A DNA stretch of 12,679 bases from TA-21 sp036557405 (GCA_036557405.1 DATBHO010000139.1:1-12679); one strand, 5' to 3'; shown: positions 1 through 6,067, counted from the first letter of the stretch. The notes: a model not told the origin generated them from the letters alone. Translations and numbers: made by a program.

Positions 1-486
1 AAAAAATTCTAACAAGCTGGGAGCAATACTTATTCAGCTGCCTCCAAGTTTTACTATTAAAGAGTTTAAAAAAACACAAGTATTTCTTGATAAACTTCCA
101 AATGGTTATGATTATGCCATTGAATTTAGAAATGCATCCTGGAGCAAGATAACTTGAAATTTCTCTCTGAAACTACAGTAACGGCAAATCACTCTTTCAT
201 CAGGTGGCATGGAAGACAGTTAAAGCCAAGGCACAATTATCTTTACTCAAAAGGAGAGTTAAAAGCATGGGTTGAGAAAGTTAAACAAATGTCGACAGAA
301 ACTGCTGTTGTGAGATGTTATTTTAATAATCATTATGGGGCGAGGGCCGTTGTAAACGCACTGGAATTCAAACAAATGTTAGGTACATCTTTATCTTATA
401 ATGAAACAGTAATATTGGATCATGCTCGAAATTATTTTTCAGATAATTCGAATCAATTGACACTAGATAGAAGCTTCCCGCAATAG
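1..486 (+). pseudogene. DUF72 (YecE-like) gene remnant, 5' truncated by window edge and frameshifted
   Basis: Two pieces of one DUF72 protein lie in different frames. Codons from position 2 read through LGAILIQLPPSF and YAIEFRNASW and stop at TGA 155-157. From position 154 another frame gives TTVTANHSFIRWHGR, YFNNHYG and AVVNAL, and ends at 486. These are the central (IQLPP, EFRN.SW) and C-terminal (RWHG, YFNN, NA) motifs of the family. In an intact relative roughly 15-25 residues separate the SW and VTA motifs. Here they almost abut in different frames, which indicates an internal deletion that is not a multiple of three. The downstream frame could start at TTG 154, but such a protein would lack the N-terminal half of the TIM-like barrel. 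A T7 run at 502-508 may be its terminator. The RWHG signature differs from RLIGDR in the intact DUF72 gene at 2023, so this is not a recent copy of that gene. The biochemical role of the family is not established. Confidence 0.8.
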
Positions 487-501
487 TTTACTATAAATTC
501 A

Positions 502-508
502 TTTTTTT
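502..508 (+). terminator. T-rich terminator candidate after DUF72 remnant
   Basis: A run of seven T residues lies 16 nt after the stop at 486. Archaeal transcription commonly ends at such T tracts without a hairpin. No stem is visible here. Confidence 0.35.
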
Positions 509-550
509 AGTGTTACCTCAAATGGTTCTGCTAGTGTAAAATAGCTTGTT

Positions 551-787
551 CTAGTATTTCTTGTTAATTAACCAGTTAATTATTTTGTGTTGTACAAAAA
601 CTAAACTCATCAGTAGGGATTCAGTTGAAAAATACTCTCCCTTTGAATTAATCGAGTTAATAAATTGGTAACATTCATCCAACATACGTAAGAAAAGTGT
701 CCTGTCTTCTTCACGCAAGGCGTCTGCAAATCCTCTCCAAGATTCAAGCTCTTGTGCTAATATATCTTCATTTGGAAACAATATCAT
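551..787 (-). CDS. Small helical protein, divergent paralogue of the upstream MGRTIPSFR-type protein
   Basis: 78 residues, mostly predicted helix, no signal peptide or clear membrane segment. It aligns with the product of the gene just upstream (807-1055): A-x-E-L-x-(x)-W-R-x-F, then L-x-x-x-D-R-x-x-F-x-x-M, then a tail with S-(I/L)-(I/L)-M-S followed by H-x-x-x-x. The MGRTIPSFR N-terminus of its neighbour is missing and replaced by MILFPNEDILAQ, so only the core is conserved. It starts 19 nt after the neighbour's stop codon and has no promoter of its own, so it is probably the last gene of a three-gene transcript led by the RadA-like gene. A six-codon frame starting at 804 ends in TGA overlapping this ATG, which might allow coupled initiation. 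Function unknown. The duplication suggests two versions of one partner subunit. Confidence 0.6.
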   Translation of the reverse strand: MILFPNEDILAQELESWRGFADALREEDRTLFLRMLDECYQFINSINSKGEYFSTESLLMSLVFVQHKIINWLINKKY

Positions 788-806
788 CTTTTATTATCTA
801 CCATGA

Positions 807-1055
807 TTAATTTTTGCAATTTTTTTTCATTAATTCCATTAACTGTTTATAGTGATGCAGGATAATTGACATTATAATGCTGTGTATGACAATTGCTCTT
901 GTGGAATTAGAACAGGCACTATTATATTGATGCGAAACTGAAAACATTTCATCAAATTTTTTTCTATCATCCTTATCTAGGCAGGAGCGAAAGCTGCGCC
1001 ACTTTAATTCTTCTGCCATACAAGCTAATCTGAAAGACGGTATCGTTCTACCCAT
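807..1055 (-). CDS. Small conserved archaeal protein with MGRTIPSFR N-terminus
   Basis: 82 residues, no signal peptide. The N-terminus MGRTIPSFR followed by EELKWRSFRSCLDKDDRKKF is the signature of a family of about 80-90 residues that I recall from Thaumarchaeota, haloarchaea and methanogens, without known function. The ATG at 1055 lies 8 nt beyond the stop of the RadA-like gene and is preceded by GGAGATGAG at 1064-1072. That motif is a good Shine-Dalgarno and also overlaps the end of the upstream gene, so translation is probably coupled. Basic and acidic residues alternate in the W-R-x-F...D-R-x-x-F core, and the C-terminal third (HSIIMSIILHHYKQL) is an amphipathic or hydrophobic helix that could be a packing surface. 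The close linkage suggests it works with the RadA-like protein; this is inference. Confidence 0.75.
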   Translation of the reverse strand: MGRTIPSFRLACMAEELKWRSFRSCLDKDDRKKFDEMFSVSHQYNSACSNSTRAIVIHSIIMSIILHHYKQLMELMKKNCKN

Positions 1056-1063
1056 TTAAGAAC

Positions 1064-1876
1064 TCATCTCCTTACAATCAATACATCTTCATAAGATAAC
1101 GACAAATACTTCTTGACAGTAACATAGTTAATATCCTGTTTTTCCTGTATGAACACTTTAAATTTGTCATTTGTCTTGTTCATATCAACCTTAATGTGTT
1201 TGTTAAACATGGAAAGAACGTTGTTTCTTACGCCAAGTACGTCAGGTGATAGTTTGTTATTATCGAGTGAAATCGAAGTTATCAGTAAAACTTTGTACTT
1301 GGAAGGTACTTCTTTAAGTAGGTCTGCGATTTCTCTTAACAGGAATTCTGCGCCTCTAATATTTATCTCCGGTTCTTGAGCGAACATCGCAAGTAATTCG
1401 GGAATTATTACCACATTGATCTTATGTTCATGAATGGTTTTGGGTAATTCATATTTTAAAAAATGTGTAAGCTGGTAGACCGTAAATACTCTTGAAATCA
1501 TTATTTGCTTCAAAGTCTTTTTGATATCAAGCCCATACTGTTTCATAAAATCTACAAACTGATATACGTCAGTACAATTACCCGCATCCAAAATAAACAC
1601 AGTTGAGTTTCTGCCAAAGCCGCCATATTTCTTTGGCATTAATGCATGAACTCCTACTTTTGTCAATATCAGATTTATCATCCTTGAATCTCCTACAAGG
1701 CAGACTGCGTCTCCAGGAAGTAATTCTACGGTTTTATTACATATACCGTTAATTGTAAATGCAAGCCGATTAAGATAATCATAAGCTGTTTTTAGCTTCA
1801 ACGACTCTTGTTTGATTGACATTGTTCTGTTTGGCTTTTCTGAAATAAGGTTTGACATGGAGCTTAGTTCTAGCAT
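1064..1876 (-). CDS. RadA/RecA-fold ATPase paralogue with degenerate P-loop
   Basis: 270 residues resembling the RadA/RecA core but without its catalytic loop. At residues 61-69, where GxxxxGK(S/T) should be, it reads VGDSRMINL, with no lysine or following Ser/Thr. It then has ALMPKKYGGFG (78-88), FILDAGN (94-100), an SR at 128-129 followed by FTVYQLTHFL, and a hydrophobic strand VVIIPELL (155-162) in the Walker B position, where the expected Asp is replaced. The GDSR and DAGN motifs are, as far as I recall, shared by thaumarchaeal relatives, so loss of ATP hydrolysis is probably a family trait rather than decay. Coordinates give the longest frame. A TATA-like box at 1886-1892 is too close to the ATG at 1876 but correctly spaced for Met-7 at 1858, so the true start may be 1858. 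It leads a unit with the two small proteins downstream. Likely role: a structural RecA-like protein in DNA repair or lesion bypass (inference). Confidence 0.8.
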   Translation of the reverse strand: MLELSSMSNLISEKPNRTMSIKQESLKLKTAYDYLNRLAFTINGICNKTVELLPGDAVCLVGDSRMINLILTKVGVHALMPKKYGGFGRNSTVFILDAGNCTDVYQFVDFMKQYGLDIKKTLKQIMISRVFTVYQLTHFLKYELPKTIHEHKINVVIIPELLAMFAQEPEINIRGAEFLLREIADLLKEVPSKYKVLLITSISLDNNKLSPDVLGVRNNVLSMFNKHIKVDMNKTNDKFKVFIQEKQDINYVTVKKYLSLSYEDVLIVRR

Positions 1877-1885
1877 GTTGAGCTC

Positions 1886-1892
1886 TATTTAA
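1886..1892 (-). promoter_or_regulatory. TATA box of the RadA-like operon
   Basis: On the minus strand this reads TTAAATA, preceded by CCA. Its centre is about 31 nt from the Met-7 codon at 1858 but only 13 nt from the ATG at 1876, so it favours the shorter 264-residue protein with a very short leader. Confidence 0.5.
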
Positions 1893-1993
1893 TGGAGAAG
1901 CTACTTTCAGAGAGGGGGACACAATTATGGTATCGCAGCAAAACAGCGCAATTGGTAATTGGAATTTAGACTCAAATTCTTCTTACGAATGAA

Positions 1994-1999
1994 TTTATT
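1994..1999 (+). promoter_or_regulatory. TATA-like box for the intact DUF72 gene
   Basis: TTTATT within GAATTTATTC lies 24-29 nt before the TTG at 2023. This is the spacing expected for a leaderless archaeal transcript and supports the TTG start. Confidence 0.45.
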
Positions 2000-2022
2000 C
2001 CACGCTGACCATAAATAAGCTC

Positions 2023-2898
2023 TTGCAGCTTTTCATCGGATGCTCGGGTTGGAGCTATACTTCATGGCAGGGTCCATTCTACCCAGCAAATCTGGAAAAT
2101 AAGCTATGGCTGCCATATTATTCTCAAGTTTTCAATTACGTAGAAATTGACTCTACCTTTTATAGAATTCCAAATCAATTTATGGTTAAAAACTGGGCAA
2201 CCAGAACTCCAAAAGATTTTAGGTTTACTGCCAAATTTCCAAAAGTAATAACACATGATAAAAAATTCATAAATGCAGAAAATGAATTGAATTTATTCTA
2301 TGACGCAATGGAACCTTTGAAGGAAAAGCTACTCGCTTTGTTAGTACAATTCCCACCTTATGTAAAAATTACAGAAGGATTGGAAGCATTAAAACAATAT
2401 GATTTCTTCTTTGACGATAGATACAGGTATGCAGTGGAGGTAAGACATCCATCATGGTTTTCAGATTTAGCATACAATTTCTTTTCAAACAATAATATAT
2501 GTATGGTGTGGAATCAAATGGAGAAAATACAATCTCCTCCTATAGTAACAACTGATTTCATATATCTTAGATTGATTGGAGATAGAAGTATTAAAGAAGA
2601 AAACTTTGGAAAAATACAAAAGGATAGAGAACAGGAAATGACATATTGGTGTGATAAATTCAGAACAATTCAACAAGAGGACAAAGATGTCAAGATAGGT
2701 ATTGTAGCTGCCAACAATCATTATGCCGGATTTGGAGCTGCAACCGCTAACATGTTTAGAGTGATGAGCAATCTTCCATCAGTAGAATGGGGCATAAACA
2801 GAGATATAGATTATAGTACAGAATTAGAAATCTCTGACAGAAAAAAAGGTTACTGTAAAACTAAACAAAAGAGTTTATTAGACTATCCAAGCAGCTAG
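2023..2898 (+). CDS. DUF72 family (YecE-like) protein
   Basis: 291 residues, complete. It opens with the family hallmark IGCSGWSY (5-12), followed by EIDSTFYRIP (41-50), FRFTAKFPKVITHDKK (66-81), LVQFPP (107-112), VEVRHPSW (138-145), TTDFIYLRLIGDR (176-188) and NNHYAGFGAATANMFR (231-246). These are ordered motifs of a TIM-barrel family known from E. coli YecE, whose biochemical activity is not established. The start is TTG: an in-frame stop at 1990-1992 and no ATG before the GCSGW motif leave no better choice, and a TATA-like box sits 24-29 nt upstream. The RLIGDR variant places it in a different subfamily from the RWHG remnant at 1-486. It is probably a single-gene transcript and ends convergently with the nitroreductase gene. 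Confidence 0.9.
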   Translation: MQLFIGCSGWSYTSWQGPFYPANLENKLWLPYYSQVFNYVEIDSTFYRIPNQFMVKNWATRTPKDFRFTAKFPKVITHDKKFINAENELNLFYDAMEPLKEKLLALLVQFPPYVKITEGLEALKQYDFFFDDRYRYAVEVRHPSWFSDLAYNFFSNNNICMVWNQMEKIQSPPIVTTDFIYLRLIGDRSIKEENFGKIQKDREQEMTYWCDKFRTIQQEDKDVKIGIVAANNHYAGFGAATANMFRVMSNLPSVEWGINRDIDYSTELEISDRKKGYCKTKQKSLLDYPSS

Positions 2899-3045
2899 CG
2901 AATTATTTCATTCTGCGAATCCACTGCAGGTATACTTTAACAATAGCTCTCCATGCATGTCAGAAATATGAAAATCTCTAGTATGATGATATTGGAGACA
3001 TTTATCTGATTTGCACATTGATACTATCATTCTAAGAATTTGCCC

Positions 3046-3558
3046 TTAGGATTTATTCGAAGCATCATATTTTTCATTATGGACAAGGTCATTCAGAGGT
3101 AGTCGATCCTTCCTCTTACCAGCCAATTTTTTTATAGGATACCCTAATCCAATTATAGCAGAGATATTCATTTCTGGTGGGATTGCAAAATCCTTCCTGA
3201 CTTTATCTTCCTTAATTCCTGTAAATATTCCCGAACCTACTGCGTAATTCCAAGCTGCCAACTGCATGCTCTGTAGTACTCTCCCTGCGTCAATCAGATG
3301 AAAATGATATTTTGGATTTGTTAGAATTATTATTGCAAAATTACAATTTGCAACCCAATTTCCGCTTGTACTGTCGTTTGCGAGCCTTTTTAAATTCTCT
3401 TTATTTTCGACTAGTATGAAACGCCAATGTTGAGTGTTAAGGCCAGTCCCTGTTAACCTGGCAGCCTCTAGGACCTTTAATTTTATATCACCTGGAACTT
3501 CTATTGGGCTGAAATCTCTAATGTCAAGTTTGGTCGCTAGGCATTCAAATGTATCCAT
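3046..3558 (-). CDS. Nitroreductase family protein (FMN-dependent), compact form
   Basis: 170 residues. Nitroreductase-fold features: an N-terminal FMN phosphate-binding element KLDIRDFS (10-17, usually R-R-S-x-R-x-F); GLNTQHWRFILV (39-50) in place of the usual A-P-S-x-x-N-x-Q-P-W-x-F; DAGRVLQSMQLAAWNYAVGSGIF (90-112), the dimer-interface helix; IPPEMNISAIIGLGYP (126-141); and a C-terminal RKDRLPLNDLVH. These proteins are usually homodimers that bind FMN and use NAD(P)H to reduce nitro groups, quinones or flavins; the substrate cannot be told here. First Arg of the RR pair replaced by Lys and APS replaced by TGTGL mark it as divergent. A TATA box 24 nt upstream (3579-3586) indicates a leaderless transcript from the ATG at 3558. 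It is separate from the larger nitroreductase-like gene behind it (146-nt gap). Confidence 0.85.
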   Translation of the reverse strand: MDTFECLATKLDIRDFSPIEVPGDIKLKVLEAARLTGTGLNTQHWRFILVENKENLKRLANDSTSGNWVANCNFAIIILTNPKYHFHLIDAGRVLQSMQLAAWNYAVGSGIFTGIKEDKVRKDFAIPPEMNISAIIGLGYPIKKLAGKRKDRLPLNDLVHNEKYDASNKS

Positions 3559-3571
3559 AATTACTTATTAC

Positions 3572-3587
3572 CTTTAAGATATTAAAG
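3572..3587 (-). promoter_or_regulatory. Promoter with TATA box inside an inverted repeat
   Basis: CTTTAA-4 nt-TTAAAG forms a perfect 6-bp dyad. The minus-strand TATA element TTTAATAT lies within it, centred about 24 nt before the ATG at 3558. A protein bound to the dyad would block the general transcription factors, so it is a candidate operator. Confidence 0.45.
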
Positions 3588-3704
3588 ATTTAAAATCCTA
3601 TATTGACACCATCTTGAATTAATAAATTAAATCAGGTTAATATATTTCCAAAAAATGACTATTAGCGAATTATACAAAGTTGGTTAATAATTATCTAGAG
3701 TACT

Positions 3705-5003
3705 TTAGTGGCATCTTTGCATATGTTGTTTGTGAGTAGTAAGATAAGCTCCAGGCTTAAAGTAATGATCATAGAATTCTAAATCTAGATGCTGAGCCTG
3801 TACATAAGTTAATAGAAAAATACTTGGGACAGTAGCAGGAAACTTGCCATACGTATCGTAAACATACTGTGCCTGTAAAGCTACACATTCTTTGAATTCT
3901 TCAGTATAAGGATTTGCACTTGCTCTGACATTTGGACTGTCATTCCATGCGCCAGGAGTATTTGGATTATACACTCCACCTTCCCCGAATTTTCTCTTAG
4001 CAAGTGCTTCAGTTGCTTCCTTCATATCATTAAAATGCGGAGGGCAATATCCTTCAAAAACACCTTGCAATCCAGTAGGATTTGGCACAGACCAGCGTTT
4101 ATCTTTATCATATCTAAATCCTAAACCTAGAACATTTGGATCTCCACTAGCACCTAATACAGTATGTCTGTCTATTCCATCAAACATCCAACCTCCAAGG
4201 CCCATCGCTTGAAGCATAAGTACACCTGCATAACAAGATGTTGAGAGCTCTGCAGTTAATTCAGTCAAAGAATACTGTTCCATAAAGGTAAGCGGAATGG
4301 TCTTGTTCACATCAACTATGTTGTTGAACTTTTCTATACCAGGTATCGGTCCCTTTTTTATGTCATCATATATAGGAAAACCATTTTGAGTATAGAAGCA
4401 AATGTTAGCCAGCATGTGTTGAGCTAGATCGCCAACGGGCATGACTAGCATAGAGCCAGTATGGTTGGCTATCCATGTATTATGTCCTTCCATATAAGGC
4501 TCAGCTCGCGGAATATGCAATCGTTTATCCGATAATTTCTTTTTTCTTTTTTGATGCAACGTCAAAAATTCTTCCAGATTGACTTTGCCATCGTGGATTT
4601 CCATTTGAGGATGAAAGTCTCTCGTAGGAAAAAAGTACGTTCCTGTATCATCTGTGTAAAATAGTTCAGATGTTATAAAGCCCGCACTTGAAGGAAAGGT
4701 GCGACCTACAGGACTGCCGCAGTAGTTGGAAAATTTAGGTGCATATTTTGCATGACGCATTATAGCAAAGTGCCAACCTGTTACGCCACCCATTGTTGAC
4801 AACACAATCAATTTTTCTAATTCACTCAATGACAGCGGTGGGTGCTTTGATTTGAATGCAAGAACACCGTCTGGAATTTCTGCACCCAAACAAAATCTCC
4901 TAGCACGTCTTCCTGCTATGGCTTCCATTAGTGGAAAGCTCAGCATATCATTTAGTGTACTACCGAGTTTTTCAAAATCTAGCGATTTTTTTTCATGTAT
5001 CAT
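3705..5003 (-). CDS. Large nitroreductase-fold protein
   Basis: 432 residues, about twice the length of an ordinary nitroreductase. Near the N-terminus LMEAIAGRRARRF (25-37) matches the Arg-rich FMN phosphate-binding start of the fold. STMGGVTGWHFAIMR (69-83) occupies the place of the A-P-S-x-x-N-x-Q-P-W segment, and YAGVLMLQAMGLGGWMFDGI (258-277) matches the interface helix of nitroreductases. The 170 residues between (about 85-255) form a large insertion with HIPRAEPYMEGHNTWIANHTG and no transmembrane segment. The C-terminus is rich in His (TTHKQHMQRCH). I recall similar long proteins in actinobacteria and thaumarchaea, all uncharacterised. Flavin binding is likely but unproved, and the substrate is unknown. 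The start ATG is supported by TATAAAAA (minus strand) centred 27 nt upstream. Two further dyads lie 130-210 nt upstream. Confidence 0.75.
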   Translation of the reverse strand: MIHEKKSLDFEKLGSTLNDMLSFPLMEAIAGRRARRFCLGAEIPDGVLAFKSKHPPLSLSELEKLIVLSTMGGVTGWHFAIMRHAKYAPKFSNYCGSPVGRTFPSSAGFITSELFYTDDTGTYFFPTRDFHPQMEIHDGKVNLEEFLTLHQKRKKKLSDKRLHIPRAEPYMEGHNTWIANHTGSMLVMPVGDLAQHMLANICFYTQNGFPIYDDIKKGPIPGIEKFNNIVDVNKTIPLTFMEQYSLTELTAELSTSCYAGVLMLQAMGLGGWMFDGIDRHTVLGASGDPNVLGLGFRYDKDKRWSVPNPTGLQGVFEGYCPPHFNDMKEATEALAKRKFGEGGVYNPNTPGAWNDSPNVRASANPYTEEFKECVALQAQYVYDTYGKFPATVPSIFLLTYVQAQHLDLEFYDHYFKPGAYLTTHKQHMQRCH

Positions 5004-5025
5004 AAATAGAAATTACCTTAGATGA

Positions 5026-5033
5026 TTTTTATA
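5026..5033 (-). promoter_or_regulatory. TATA box of the large nitroreductase-like gene
   Basis: Minus strand TATAAAAA, within GTTATAAAAATC, is centred 26-27 nt before the ATG at 5003, consistent with a leaderless mRNA. Confidence 0.55.
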
Positions 5034-5131
5034 ACTTCCTAACTCAATTTGAAAGTTATACAATCGATAAAAATAGGAACTAATAAAATCAACAAAGTGG
5101 AACGAAATTATATCTAGTAACATAACTATTA

Positions 5132-5158
5132 CTTGTAAAGAGAAGGTTCTCCTACAAG
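5132..5158. repeat. Compact 11-bp-arm inverted repeat (candidate operator or hairpin)
   Basis: CTTGTA (5132-5137) pairs with TACAAG (5153-5158) and, inside, GAGAA (5140-5144) pairs with TTCTC (5147-5151) around GG. The arms are interrupted only by AA on one side and C on the other. It lies about 130 nt upstream of the gene ending at 3705 and is not in any coding frame I support. Confidence 0.5.
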
Positions 5159-5174
5159 AGGGGTGTTTAAGAAC

Positions 5175-5215
5175 AAGATAATCATCGTATTATGTAATAT
5201 TAGAACGATTATCTT
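5175..5215. repeat. 9-bp inverted repeat with nested dyad
   Basis: AAGATAATC (5175-5183) and GATTATCTT (5207-5215) are perfect complements separated by 23 nt. TATTA-TG-TAATA (5188-5199) is a smaller dyad inside the loop. Together with the repeat 17 nt earlier it makes this spacer unusually structured. Confidence 0.4.
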
Positions 5216-5315
5216 AAGCCAAAACAAGATGGCATATGATTATTCTTATATAAGACTCTCTTAGTAAAGAGTTATGTGTAAATCTACTTAAATAATAGTT
5301 CACCGAATATAACGA

Positions 5316-5468
5316 GTGATTTGGCGTTATGTAAAGCTTGTTGACCACAAACCAAATAAACTTGCTATTGAAAACTTGTTTATAAATGAAAATAGAAAAG
5401 TTGGAAGCATTAATTGCGATTTTTGGTATTCAAATCAACTATCAATGCCATTCCATGACCCAAAATAA
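5316..5468 (+). CDS. Possible small protein (50 codons, GTG start), or remnant of a larger gene
   Basis: An open frame of 50 codons starts at GTG 5316 (MIWRYVKLVDHKPNK...) and ends at TAA 5466-5468. It is mixed in composition, hydrophilic with Trp, Cys, Tyr and Pro, unlike translated AT-rich spacer, and its C-terminus reads YSNQLSMPFHDPK. TTAAATAATA at 5288-5297 is centred 23 nt upstream, which suits a leaderless GTG start. The stop lies 12 nt before the TTG of the secreted-protein gene, so the two could be cotranscribed. I do not recognise the family. It could be a genuine small protein, the tail of a decayed gene, or chance. Confidence 0.3.
   Translation: MIWRYVKLVDHKPNKLAIENLFINENRKVGSINCDFWYSNQLSMPFHDPK
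5379..5386 (+). promoter_or_regulatory. TATA box candidate for the secreted small-protein gene
   Basis: TTTATAAA would place transcription start near 5409-5412, giving a leader of about 70 nt to the TTG at 5481. The leader would contain the GACCC/GGGTC hairpin at 5457-5473. Confidence 0.35.
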
Positions 5469-5473
5469 GGGTC
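5457..5473 (+). repeat. Short hairpin just before the 5481 start codon
   Basis: GACCC (5457-5461), 7-nt loop, GGGTC (5469-5473). The stem lies 7 nt before the TTG and encloses the stop codon of the possible 50-codon ORF, so it could affect initiation of the next gene. Confidence 0.35.
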
Positions 5474-5480
5474 GGGTAAA

Positions 5481-5747
5481 TTGAGTACATTTATTCTAAT
5501 TATTTCTATTCTAGCGTGGATAGCATCCACCATTGTCAGTCCGCAACCTAGTTTTGTAAACGCCCAGTATTTGATATACGGTAACACGACTGGATTGAAC
5601 ATTACTAATTCAACAGGTGAAGGAAGTGATAATCATCCAAATTCAACGACATCAAATACACAGACAAGCTCAGGTCAAGGAGAAGACGATAAGGGAAACA
5701 TTGCGAGCGCACCGAATTGCAAAGGATCTGCTCTCTGTCCAGATTAG
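5481..5747 (+). CDS. Small secreted Asn/Ser/Thr-rich protein
   Basis: 88 residues. A hydrophobic N-terminus (FILIISILAWIASTIVS, 4-20) ends in VNAQ, a likely signal-peptidase site after residue 28. The mature part is short and hydrophilic, with four N-glycosylation sequons (NTT, NIT and two NST), a Gly/Asp/Glu stretch, and two cysteines near the end (C80 and C86 in NCKGSALCPD) that could form a disulfide. This is typical of the small secreted proteins common in soil ammonia-oxidising archaea; no family is recognised. TTG is the only usable start because an in-frame TAA lies at 5466-5468. A good Shine-Dalgarno is not visible. It probably acts at the cell surface or outside; function unknown. 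Confidence 0.55.
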   Translation: MSTFILIISILAWIASTIVSPQPSFVNAQYLIYGNTTGLNITNSTGEGSDNHPNSTTSNTQTSSGQGEDDKGNIASAPNCKGSALCPD

Positions 5748-5907
5748 GATTAGCATCCACCAGTTTAAATTTTCAGACATTTTTCCTCGATTAGAAACAA
5801 ACTGTTAGGAATCACCGCGTTTTGATTTGCTCCGTATAATGACGTTCCTATTTTGCTTCAAATTCTACCTTTGGAAAGTGTAGAGTTCGTGTGATCATAC
5901 AGTAACT

Positions 5908-5933
5908 ATCAATGATAACCATCAATGGTAACC
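5908..5933 (+). repeat. Tandem 13-bp direct repeat abutting a TATA box
   Basis: ATCAATGATAACC (5908-5920) is followed immediately by ATCAATGGTAACC (5921-5933), 12 of 13 identical, and the TATA box begins at the next base. Two head-to-tail sites in the BRE/activator position are a good candidate for a regulator-binding site. Confidence 0.6.
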
Positions 5934-5940
5934 TATATAA
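5934..5940 (+). promoter_or_regulatory. Strong TATA box
   Basis: TATATAA flanked by CC and AC is close to the archaeal consensus. Transcription would start near 5960-5965 and run into the hairpin and 13-codon ORF at 6010-6067, toward the convergent channel gene. Confidence 0.55.
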
Positions 5941-6009
5941 ACAAAAAATAATGATATTGAATCACAATAGAAAATTGAATTTATTTGTGAATTAATTTTA
6001 TATTTAACT

Positions 6010-6057
6010 GGTGGGAGGTGGTTGTATGATGAACAAGAAACAACCAATTAACCCACC
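6010..6057 (+). promoter_or_regulatory. Hairpin masking a Shine-Dalgarno and start codon
   Basis: GGTGGG (6010-6015) pairs with CCCACC (6052-6057), and TGGTTG (6019-6024) pairs with CAACCA (6041-6046). GGAGG (6014-6018) lies in the lower stem and internal loop and the two ATG codons (6026, 6029) in the 16-nt apical loop. An alternative pairing of AGGTGG (6016-6021) with CCACCT (6053-6058) would also hide the Shine-Dalgarno. It could be a translational switch, or the start of a small RNA. Confidence 0.45.
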
Positions 6058-6067
6058 TACTGGCTGA
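6026..6067 (+). CDS. Possible 13-residue peptide MMNKKQPINPPTG
   Basis: ATG-ATG followed by 11 codons and TGA. It is preceded at 7 nt by GGAGGTG, a full match to the archaeal anti-Shine-Dalgarno, one of the strongest in this window where most genes appear leaderless. The reading frame continues after the TGA with IWKSTTNYTLGNK, so a once longer protein cut by a stop is possible. Length alone makes this uncertain. The ribosome-binding site and its enclosing hairpin are the main support. Confidence 0.3.
   Translation: MMNKKQPINPPTG

Noticed and set aside
1927..1992. 21-codon ORF (MVSQQNSAIGNWN...) after a GAGGGGG stretch, upstream of DUF72
   Set aside because: Short, no recognisable family, and it overlaps the likely DUF72 promoter; the purine run alone is weak support.
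2909..2971. Frame reading QVYFNNSS after the DUF72 stop, resembling the YFNN motif of DUF72
   Set aside because: The intact gene already has its C-terminal motif and a plausible end; the flanking residues do not match the family.
2896..3673. 11-bp direct repeat TAGCGAATTAT at 2896-2906 and 3663-3673, flanking the small nitroreductase gene
   Set aside because: In a 12.7-kb AT-rich window several 11-mer matches are expected by chance; no inverted ends or transposase.
5617..5808. 63-codon frame overlapping the secreted-protein gene
   Set aside because: Its composition (basic, Gln/His/Arg-rich) is what an out-of-frame reading of the Asn/Ser/Thr-rich gene gives; the other frame has a signal peptide.
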